Source: a virus
DNA: 33,025 nucleotides
IMG/VR virus record: IMGVR_UViG_3300041955_001107
Location: 1-33,025 of that record
Direction: 5' to 3' (one strand)
The position numbers and the translations under genes are program-made. The notes beneath the pieces were generated by a model. That model did no database searches, was not told the DNA's origin, and was given only the letters and a program-made list of their open reading frames with translations. Shown here piece by piece: positions 13,531 through 21,800 of the stretch; positions within the stretch are counted from its first letter, which is position 1, and each line of letters begins with the position of its first letter.

Positions 13531-16500
13531 ATGGCAGACCAAGCGGAACGAGTAATTCTCGAAGCCGAGGACCAGGTCAGCCCGATAACGGACAAGGCCA
13601 ACGCCGCCCTCGACGGCTTCGAGAAGAAAGCGGAATCGTCGCACGGCAAGGTCATCCGGATTTCGGATCAGACCCGGTCCTCGGTCCAGCGGCTCATCGC
13701 CTCTCTCGAAAAGCAGGCCGAGACTTACGGCAAGAGCGGCGTGGACCGGTTGATCACCCAGCGGGATCAACTGTTACAGCGGTACAACCGCGAGCCACAG
13801 GCCATCGATGCGATCACCAGGTCCTACGAAAAGATGATCGCAATGGAGGAGAAGGCCGCGCGCGAAGCTCTCGCGGTCAAAGCGGCCAAGGAAGCCGAGG
13901 AGGCGTTGCGTAAGCAGGCCGAATCGATCACATCGTTCGGCGAGCGCGTCAGCCAGTTCATGGAGAACCCGCTCCAGGGGGCGAAGGGCGCACTCTCGTC
14001 CGTGCTTACGGCTCTCGGTCCGTTTGGAGTCGCGGTCGCGACCGGCGCGGCTGTGCTCGGCACCATTGCGGTTTCCGCATTCGAGGCGGCGAAGAGTCTC
14101 GGCGAGTACGGCACGCGCGTGAAGGACGCGGAACTGCGCACCGGTTTGGCCGCGAAGGAAGTCGGGCAGTTCGGTTTTGCGGCGCGCGCGGTTGGGCAGG
14201 ATATCTCGATTGTTGAGCGCCTCATGCGCGGTCTCTCCCAGGCTGCCGACGACAATTCCCAGGAGGGCGAGAAGGTGCGGACCACCCTGCGCGGGATGGG
14301 CATCGATTTTCACACCGCCACCGGAGAGATGAAGCCCACCTCCGAGATTCTGGTTGAGATTTCCGAGGGTTTGAACAAACTCCCGGAAGGGCTTCAGCGG
14401 GACGCGGCCGCCATGGACCTGTTCAAGCGGGTGGGCGTGGAGGCGATTCCGTTCATGACGGAACTCAACGAGAACCTGCGCGTGGCCCACGAGCAGGGCT
14501 TCGGGCCGACCGAGGAAGACATCCGCCGCTTTTCCGAATACCAGCGCGAAGTGACCGTGCTCGAAACCAAGTGGGACTCGCTGGTCCGCAAGTTCAAAGA
14601 AGGGCTGGTCGTTACCGTGACCTGGGTCGGGAAGGGCGTCGATTGGCTCCTCAACAACATCTCGGCTGCCGGCGATGATGAACGGCAGCGCCGCGAAGAG
14701 GAACAGGCGATGCAGGATGCCGCCGACATTCGGGCGGCGGGCGGCATCGGGGCGAAGATGTCGATCTCCGGACATCGGCAGGAAGTGGCCGACTTGGAAC
14801 GCCGGGCGCCGGACATCATGAAGAATCGCGATGCCACCTTGAAGCAAATCGAGGATTTGCGGGCCCAACAGCAGGGGCTGGTCGGCGATTTCGGCATTCT
14901 GCAAGCCATCGCTCCCACGCGCGACGAGGAGGCACGCGCGAAGCGTGCGGACGACATTCAGGGCCAGATTCAGCAGTTGCAGAAGATGCTGGATGATGCC
15001 GAGGCAGCCACCAAGAGGAAAGACCTGCGGGCCGGCAAGGAGGAGACGGATCGTATTCGCGCCCGATTCTTCGGCACGCACGAGGGCATGGAGAAGGCAT
15101 ACGCCGACGCTAAGAAGGATGTCGAGCGGCTCCAGAAGCAACTGCTCGAACCGGACAAGCCGTTGACGAAGGCTCAAGCGCAGGATCTGGGCCAACAACT
15201 CCAGACCGCCGAAGCTACCGAAGCCCGCCGCAAGGCGGCGCTGGACGCGACCGCAAAGGGCGCGGAGCAGCTCAAGGATTTCCGTCGCCAGGCGGCAGAG
15301 TTCGAGAAGAAGGGTGACGAAGCCGAACTCGATGCAATAGGCAAGATCTACTTTCAGCGGGACCAACTTCTGAAACAGGCCGCGCAAGTGAAGGCGTCGG
15401 AATCGGAGATTGCGGCGATCCGCAAGGCGGCCGACGAGCAGGCAGCCGTCATATCGAAGAAGGCATGGGAGGAATTTGAGAAGTACGACGAGAAGCAGCG
15501 AGCCGAGCAGAGCAAGAAAATGCTCGCCCTCATGATGCCTTCGAAGGAGCAGATGAAGGAGTGGGAGGAAGGCTTCGCCGCGCAGGAACGGATCGCGGAC
15601 ATCGGAGTCCAGGAGCAACGGGACGAACTGCGGCGGCGCGCCGCGCGATCTGCGCGCATGACGGAACTGACTGCCGGGCAGGAAACGCCGATGGCAATGT
15701 CCGAGGCCGAAAAGCGGGAGATGGCGGCGCGAAAAGACGAGGCAGCAGCGCAGGAAGCCTACCAGATCAGACTCGATCTGGCCGTGCAGTTGGCGGGCAT
15801 CGAAGCGGAGCGGATATCGAAAGAAGAGAACGCGGCGAAACGCTCCGTCCTGGCGGCGCAGGCGCAGAAGGATCTGTTCACTGAAATCGCCCAGGCGCAG
15901 GATCAGTTCGAGGAAAAGGAGGCGCAGCTTCAGCAGAAACGCCAGCAGGAGATCCAGTCGCAGTTCGACAACCTGCAGAAACAGGCCGAGAAGCTAATCG
16001 ACGTTCTATTCACGAAGCCTAAGAACTTCGGCAAGGACCTGGTGAGCACGATCCACACCGCCGTGCTCAAGCCGGTTACTGAGACGCTGGGCGGCGCGGC
16101 GGCGAATATTCTCCATCCGATCATCTACGGGCCGGACGGACAGGGTGGACTAAACGGGATGTTGCGCGGCACATCGAAGGACCCGGTGCGCGTGTCCACT
16201 GACCAGAACACCGCCGCTACCATGCAGAACAGCGCGGTGATGGCGGCGTTGACGGGCTTTCTTGCGGCGGGCATGGGAGTTGCGGCGCCCTCGCTGCCTG
16301 GCGGCGCGGCGGGCATTTTGAGCATTTCGGTTCCCTCGATTTCGGCGCCCGCCACGATGAGCATGCCCGCCTCGCCGGGCGGCTACTCCCCGGCTCCATG
16401 GAGTTCGCGCGGCGCGGGTGTTCCGCTATCTTCCGGTGCCAGTGGTGGAGCGGCTCCGGTGTCCGGGCCCAGTTTCGCCGACTTGGTGAATCTCCCCACC

Positions 16501-17466
16501 ACTCATTCGACCGCCGGCATGAACCCGCTGTCGATGATCCTTGGAGGTGGCAGCACTGGGGCGAAGGGTGGGACCTCGAGCATTTACAGCCTGTTCTCCA
16601 AGGGCGGGCTTTCGAAGTCGCTGTCGAGCCTGAAGAGTTCGGTGTGGAATCAGGATGCATGGGACGCCTATCCGAGCACCACGGGCGGGTATCTTGCCGG
16701 CGGCCTGCAGGGCGCGGCGACTTCACCAGCCGCCGGTGCTGCCGGGATGATGCTCGCGACCCATGGGCTGATTACGGATGCCGGCACATGGAGTGGCGCT
16801 CTTCAGGGGGCCGCTGGCGGTGCATTGATCGGAGATCAGATCGGCGGGCCGCTGGGCGCGGGGGTGGGCGCTTCGCTTGGCTTCGAGGTTGGCGCCATCG
16901 AGAAACTGCTCGGCGTGAAGTCGCCAGCCCAGAAAGCGCATGACGACATCAAGTCGATCTATAACGTGAGCATCCCGACCAACAGCGGGACCATCAAGCA
17001 GGTCGTTCAAATCGCACAGTCGCAGTTCGGCGGCGATATTGCGGTGGCCGTGAGGTCGCCGAGCGTCCGTCAACTTGTGATGCTGTACTCTGAAGCCACG
17101 GGTCAGAAGATGCCGTTGTCGGCCACGACGCCGTATGCCGGCAGTCTCGTGGAGCAGGGCGGCAAGGTCTACCAACAAGCCAGCTACCAAGATGGCCAGG
17201 CTCATGTATACGCCTCGAATATCCCGACGCTGGGCGGCATCGCGGCGGGCACCTATCCCACGCCGGGAAACCCGAACACCGCTGGCGGCAGCGGCGCGAC
17301 CTACCTCTCGCTGAACATCAGCGGCAACGACGCGGCGAACTTCATGACCGGACAGTTCGTCACGCCGCAGTTCGTGACCGACCAAGCGATGGCGGCGCAG
17401 TATTCCAGTTACGGGCGCACGCAGCAATCGGCGAACATGCAGCTTCCCGGCCTGACGGTGGCGTGA
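13531..17466 (+). CDS. Tail tape measure protein
   Basis: At 1311 aa this is the second longest gene in the structural operon, placed after the chaperones. The first ~130 residues are coiled coil (repeated EK/AE/KQ heptads such as KMIAMEEKAAREALAVKAAK). A hydrophobic membrane-like segment lies at ~154-184 (LGPFGVAVATGAAVLGTIAV). A long charged coiled-coil region follows (LQTAEATEARRKAALDATAK, EKEAQLQQKRQQEIQSQFDN), then a Gly/Ser/Ala/Pro-rich low-complexity region around 890-1060 and a hydrophobic glycine-rich stretch near 1090-1130 (GALIGDQIGGPLGAGVGASL). The protein sets tail length and enters the host envelope at infection. No lysozyme or peptidase motif was recognised in it. Confidence 0.93.
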   Translation: MADQAERVILEAEDQVSPITDKANAALDGFEKKAESSHGKVIRISDQTRSSVQRLIASLEKQAETYGKSGVDRLITQRDQLLQRYNREPQAIDAITRSYEKMIAMEEKAAREALAVKAAKEAEEALRKQAESITSFGERVSQFMENPLQGAKGALSSVLTALGPFGVAVATGAAVLGTIAVSAFEAAKSLGEYGTRVKDAELRTGLAAKEVGQFGFAARAVGQDISIVERLMRGLSQAADDNSQEGEKVRTTLRGMGIDFHTATGEMKPTSEILVEISEGLNKLPEGLQRDAAAMDLFKRVGVEAIPFMTELNENLRVAHEQGFGPTEEDIRRFSEYQREVTVLETKWDSLVRKFKEGLVVTVTWVGKGVDWLLNNISAAGDDERQRREEEQAMQDAADIRAAGGIGAKMSISGHRQEVADLERRAPDIMKNRDATLKQIEDLRAQQQGLVGDFGILQAIAPTRDEEARAKRADDIQGQIQQLQKMLDDAEAATKRKDLRAGKEETDRIRARFFGTHEGMEKAYADAKKDVERLQKQLLEPDKPLTKAQAQDLGQQLQTAEATEARRKAALDATAKGAEQLKDFRRQAAEFEKKGDEAELDAIGKIYFQRDQLLKQAAQVKASESEIAAIRKAADEQAAVISKKAWEEFEKYDEKQRAEQSKKMLALMMPSKEQMKEWEEGFAAQERIADIGVQEQRDELRRRAARSARMTELTAGQETPMAMSEAEKREMAARKDEAAAQEAYQIRLDLAVQLAGIEAERISKEENAAKRSVLAAQAQKDLFTEIAQAQDQFEEKEAQLQQKRQQEIQSQFDNLQKQAEKLIDVLFTKPKNFGKDLVSTIHTAVLKPVTETLGGAAANILHPIIYGPDGQGGLNGMLRGTSKDPVRVSTDQNTAATMQNSAVMAALTGFLAAGMGVAAPSLPGGAAGILSISVPSISAPATMSMPASPGGYSPAPWSSRGAGVPLSSGASGGAAPVSGPSFADLVNLPTTHSTAGMNPLSMILGGGSTGAKGGTSSIYSLFSKGGLSKSLSSLKSSVWNQDAWDAYPSTTGGYLAGGLQGAATSPAAGAAGMMLATHGLITDAGTWSGALQGAAGGALIGDQIGGPLGAGVGASLGFEVGAIEKLLGVKSPAQKAHDDIKSIYNVSIPTNSGTIKQVVQIAQSQFGGDIAVAVRSPSVRQLVMLYSEATGQKMPLSATTPYAGSLVEQGGKVYQQASYQDGQAHVYASNIPTLGGIAAGTYPTPGNPNTAGGSGATYLSLNISGNDAANFMTGQFVTPQFVTDQAMAAQYSSYGRTQQSANMQLPGLTVA

Positions 17467-17470
17467 TCCA

Positions 17471-17887
17471 ATGCCAGGAAATCTCGTGCAATCCGCCCCC
17501 AACGGGGTGATGCCCGCTTCGCTGTGCACCGCGTTTACGGAGTTGCGCGAATACGTGCAGCTCCAGAACCAGTTTCACGACGGGACGATCCAGCGGTCGC
17601 AGCTCGCGCAGACCTCCCGCCGTACGTTTCGGCTCAGCAAGCGATTGAGCGCATCGGTGCTCTCGGCGCTCTACAGCTTCTGGGTATCCCAGAATGCCGG
17701 GCTGACCCCGTTCGCCTTCTACAACCCGTTCGACGTGGCGTCCGGCCAGCAGATCGGCAGCAACTACGATTCCACCGGCAACAACACGCAGGGACGCGTG
17801 ACAGTGGTGTTCCGCGGCAACTGGGCACAGGCGACGGATATCGCGCGGACGAACGTGCAGGGCCTCGAACTTGTCGAGGTGGCGTAG
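17471..17887 (+). CDS. Minor tail protein (gpM-like)
   Basis: A 138-aa protein starts 4 nt after the tape measure, the place of lambda M. It shows the order of tail-tip M/DUF2460-type proteins: an early strand around QNQFHDGTIQRSQ, FRLSKRLSASVLSALYSFWV, then PFAFYNPFDVASG, RVTVVFRGNW, and a C-terminal VQGLELVEVA. The same order is found in the N-terminal domain of the giant protein at 18879 (QFKRPNLNWAETNQLKAFWE ... GLNLIEVVD), so two M-like modules are present. It probably sits between the tape measure end and the tail-tip ring. Confidence 0.72.
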   Translation: MPGNLVQSAPNGVMPASLCTAFTELREYVQLQNQFHDGTIQRSQLAQTSRRTFRLSKRLSASVLSALYSFWVSQNAGLTPFAFYNPFDVASGQQIGSNYDSTGNNTQGRVTVVFRGNWAQATDIARTNVQGLELVEVA

Positions 17888-17950
17888 GTGTCTACATCTG
17901 GGAAATCGGGGAATAGAATGGAGTAGAGTAAGGACGAGGCTGTTGCAGCT

Positions 17951-18778
17951 ATGGGGAAGTGGCAGACGACCTACGCCACGGAATGCGGACATGAGGTCCA
18001 CATCCTCGAAGAGTGGGACCGGCCACGGTTCTGCAAAGAGTGCAAAGCAGCCAATGACGCCAAGTGGTACGACAAATCCTGCGAGGATTGCGGAGCCAAC
18101 ATCCACGTCTGCCGGGACTGGGACCACGAGCCCCGCGTATGCAAAACCTGTAAGGCGGCCAGAGAAGCCAAGTGGTACGACAAATCCTGCGAGCACTGCG
18201 GTAAGACAATACGAGCAAACCGCGATTGGGACCACCCACCCAAGTTCTGTGACGAGTGCAAGCGCGAATACTCCCCAAAGAACGCCGAGTGTGAACACTG
18301 CAACAACACTTTCACGATCCCAATGGGAACCCAGATCAACTGCAAAGAGCACGGCTGGGACCTCCCCAAGAAATGCCCGGAGTGTAGAGAGAAGTTCCGC
18401 CACAAGCCCTTCAAGACGGTACGGGAGGAGACATTCTTCGGGAAAACGGTGTTTCGGACGTACAACAGCATCGGACAGCTCATCTCCGAATCAGCCGACG
18501 AGAAGACGTTCTGGACCGGCACCGACCAGCGACGCCACAAAAGCCCGACAGGGAACACTATCGGGATCACGCGCAAGAAGGAGCGGTTCTGGACAGGCAC
18601 ACCCTACCGGGAAACCACAGGTCCCGACGGATCGGTAAAATCCACCGCCGAGGAGAAGACGCGTTTGCTCACCGGACAACAGTACACGGAGAGCACCGGT
18701 GGGGCTTCCGGGACCAAGCACACCACGACAACGAAGACGTCGTGGTGGACCGGGAAGACATACCGAGAAACCAAGTAA
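17951..18778 (+). CDS. Unrecognised multi-zinc-ribbon protein with 26-residue TG repeats
   Basis: This 275-aa protein interrupts the tail-tip genes. The N-terminal ~150 residues hold 17 cysteines, mostly as CxxC pairs (C28/31, C44/47, C64/67, C80/83, C100/103, C114/117, C142/145), built from a repeated 36-residue ribbon unit (AKWYDKSCEDCG... and AKWYDKSCEHCG...). The last ribbon (CEHCNNTFTIPMG, GWDLPKKCPECREKF) resembles the probable zinc-ribbon family zf-trcl. From 161 on a 26-residue unit recurs at 161, 186, 212, 238 and 264, each starting with an aromatic/leucine pair and T/G (TFFGKT, TFWTGT, RFWTGT, RLLTGQ, SWWTGK), suggesting stacked beta-hairpins. No tail role is evident; it looks like an inserted accessory (moron) gene. 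GC is about 53-58% in the three 60-base lines counted, seemingly lower than its neighbours. Confidence 0.75.
   Translation: MGKWQTTYATECGHEVHILEEWDRPRFCKECKAANDAKWYDKSCEDCGANIHVCRDWDHEPRVCKTCKAAREAKWYDKSCEHCGKTIRANRDWDHPPKFCDECKREYSPKNAECEHCNNTFTIPMGTQINCKEHGWDLPKKCPECREKFRHKPFKTVREETFFGKTVFRTYNSIGQLISESADEKTFWTGTDQRRHKSPTGNTIGITRKKERFWTGTPYRETTGPDGSVKSTAEEKTRLLTGQQYTESTGGASGTKHTTTTKTSWWTGKTYRETK
18059..18193 (+). repeat. 27-bp perfect direct repeat within the zinc-ribbon gene
   Basis: The 27 bases at 18059-18085 recur exactly at 18167-18193, 108 bp (36 codons) apart and in frame. Both encode AKWYDKSCE, the start of a CxxC ribbon. DNA-level identity, not just protein similarity, indicates a recent tandem duplication or gene-conversion event between ribbon units. 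Confidence 0.85.
18721..18747 (+). other. 9-bp perfect inverted repeat near the 3' end of the zinc-ribbon gene
   Basis: CACCACGAC (18721-18729) and GTCGTGGTG (18739-18747) are perfect inverted arms around 9 bases. They encode part of the last repeat unit. A run of seven T lies at 18784-18790, 36 nt further on. The distance is too great for a classical intrinsic terminator, so a function is uncertain. Confidence 0.3.
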
Positions 18779-18878
18779 AACCCTTTTTTTCGCAGCCCAG
18801 CCCGTTCGCCCTTTGAATCCATCCGATCTTCACGGGCACACCTGAAGGTCGTGCTCGCCGAATCCGTTTCCACAAGCC

Positions 18879-21800
18879 ATGTCCGACACCATCGGCCGCA
18901 TCACCGTCCCCACGGTGATCAACTCCGGCCAGGCATTCCCGCTCACCACACAGTACCCCTTCGGCTTCTCCGTCGAGCGCCCGGTGATCGTTCACCGCTT
19001 CGGCAGCCTCGACGCCAAGCAGGAGCAGCGGTATTACGTCGGCATCGGCCCCCGCAAGTTCCAGTTCAAACGGCCCAACCTCAACTGGGCGGAAACGAAC
19101 CAGCTCAAGGCGTTTTGGGAAGCGATGCAGGGGCCGTGGAAGGCGTTCACCTACGCCGTCCCCAATCCCGATGGAACCACCACCGGCGTGCTCGTCACCT
19201 TCGAGCAGACGCCAATCTCCTTCGAGTACCTCCGCAACGCGGCCCAGGTCGGACTGAACCTCATCGAGGTCGTCGATCCGACACAAGCCCCCACCTACGC
19301 GGTCAATTCCACCTGCCTGCGTTTTCCCTCTACCGCGCTGTCTACGGCGCTGCTGTCCGAAGTACAGCAGATCGTTCCCCTGGTGCACATCCGCGTGCGC
19401 GAATCCGCGGTCGCTGACATCTATCTCTCCGACCGGCGCGTCACGATCGCCGGGCAGCTTTACCTGCCGCGGCTCATCGGTATCGGTGAGCCGGGCTCCG
19501 ACGTGCTGATCGCGCAGGACATCAAAGGCACGTCCGATAACGTCCGCTTCACCTTCGGCAACGGCGACCGCGTGATGACGCAACTCGCCAACGACACTGA
19601 CCTGAAGTACGCTGAGATCGATCTTTGCCTGTTCCACGTCAACTCTGGGGTTCTGCTGCAACTGTGGAAGGGCGTCATCCAGAACTTCACCAGCGATGGG
19701 ACGCCGATCTTCCCGGTGACGTGCTCCGACGGCTTCTTCCAGATCATGAACCAGTACCCCGAGCGGCAACTTAGCCGCCAGTGCTGGAAGACCTACAACG
19801 ATGGCGTGAACTGCCCGTGGGCGTCGAAGGGCCGGAGCGCTGCGGCGGTAACGGCCGCGGGCGGCGATCCTACAAGCTGCGACTACTACCTCGAATCGGC
19901 GAACGGTTGCCAGGTCCACGGCATGGCTCCGTACTTCGGCGCCCAGCAGTCCGACCCGCAAGGCGTCGTTATCAAGGACGATTCCACTGGGTTTCTCGGC
20001 TTCGGCCGCAACACTGTCACAGCAACGTCGATTATCTCGGATACGGTCTGGGGGCTCTCGCTGCCGGAGATCTGGTGCAATAGCGGCGGCAATCCGCTTT
20101 ATGCTTTCATGGCCAACGCGCTGATGGTCGCGTATCGCGATGAATCGGGCTATGCCGACTCGCTCGGTATTCTCAGCGCCGGGCCTCTTGGCGGGTTCAC
20201 CGCATCGATGGTCGTCACGAACGCGGATGGCTACCGCTACGTGGTCGCTCCCATGGTCGATGGGTACCTCTGGCAGGGCTTGAAGGTTGACGGCAACCTG
20301 AACATCACGAAATACCAGCCGGGCATGGGGCTGCGGTACATCACCGGCAGCGATCCGGCAAATTCGAGTACCGATTATTTCTCGCTCGGCCAAGGAACGC
20401 CCCAGGTTTGGGAGCCGAACGTGTATGCGGCGGGCACGGCGGCGTGCGAGATCCGCATCGTCAAATCCACCACTATTCAGCCGAGCACGCCCGACCAGCA
20501 CCAGATGACCGTTCCGATCGACTACGGCATGTGGGGCTGGACGTGGGACCAGAACGGCAACCGGACGGCCATCAGGGGACTCATCAACCCGTTCTGGATC
20601 GCCGTCAACATGCTACTGCGCGCGATGGGTTTGTATGGTGATCCGTCCAGCGGCTCGAATCCCGCCGGCGGCTCCGGCCCGGCTTCGTCTGCGCAGCTCG
20701 CCACGTTCGTGCTGCCGTCGCTGATCGTGGGCGATGGAAGCGGTGCAGCCGAGATCGCAGCGGACCAGGTCGCAGCCATCCTAGGAACCGGCGTCGAGAC
20801 GCAGTTCCAATTCCAGGGGATCATCAGCAGCCAGAAGCCGTTCCGCGACTGGCTCACCGAGGTGCTGAACTGCTGCCTGGGCTTCTACACCTGGGAGTTC
20901 GGCAAGCTCAAGCTCGGCTGCCGGATAAACGCCAGCGCCGTGGATGCTTACACCCTCGCCAACTCGCTGTTTCAAAGCTTGCGGTTGACACCGATCCAAG
21001 CCGGGTTCGAACACCTGGTGATTTCATTCGCGGACGTTGCCTATCAGTACCAGGCGAACACGGCTGAGTATTGCGACAAGGGCCACGCGGCCTACTACGG
21101 GCGGGCCGGATCTCCGCTCACGAGCCAGATGCACTCGGTGGGGTGCTCGACGCTGAGCCAGGCGCTGCGCATCGGCGCAACGCGCACGCGCGAAGAGATC
21201 GGCGGCGTGCAGTACACGGAGTGGCGCGACGCGCGCACCGCTGCCTGGCAGACCACGCTGCTCGGCCTCGGTAACGAAGTCGGACAAGTTGTCTCGATGA
21301 CGCATCCGGACGTCCCCGGACTTCACGGGACGTGCGACGTCACCGGCACCTCGGTCACCTGGGCCAGCGGTGACGCCTTTGACACGTCCATGAAGAACAA
21401 GGAAACTGTGATCAACGGCGTGCAGGTCTTGATCACGGGCTATACCACGGACCCCACCTACCAAACGGTGACCGGTTTGCTGCTGGCGTCCGCGCCGGGC
21501 GACGGGACCAACCTTCCGTTCCAGATCATCACCATGTCCTTCAGGATTCAGCGGTGGACGCTGAAAAAGGACTGGTCGGTGCAGATCGAGGGGCAGACCG
21601 TCACCGACTCGATGTACGACCTGGACGTTGGCCCGAAGCCGATGGACGTGGTGCCCGCCCCGCTGCCGCCGCTGTTCTATCAGATTCCGCTCGGCCCGGC
21701 GTGGGCGCCGTACCAGATCCAGGCGGCGGCGAATGACGCGCTGTTTCCGGGCGAGTGGACTTTTGATACCAACCAGTCCTACGCGCAGATGGCCGACGGC

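Noticed and set aside
12964-13770. Upstream extension of the antitoxin frame on the - strand
   Set aside because: The upstream part is the shadow of the morphogenesis and tape measure genes; antitoxin-like sequence begins at ATG 12963.
18721-18790. Intrinsic terminator after the zinc-ribbon gene
   Set aside because: The 9-bp hairpin is 36 nt from the T-run; a terminator needs the T-run directly after the stem.
18669-20501. 610-codon - strand frame opposite the hub gene
   Set aside because: Same antisense-shadow character; the hub domains on + explain the sequence.
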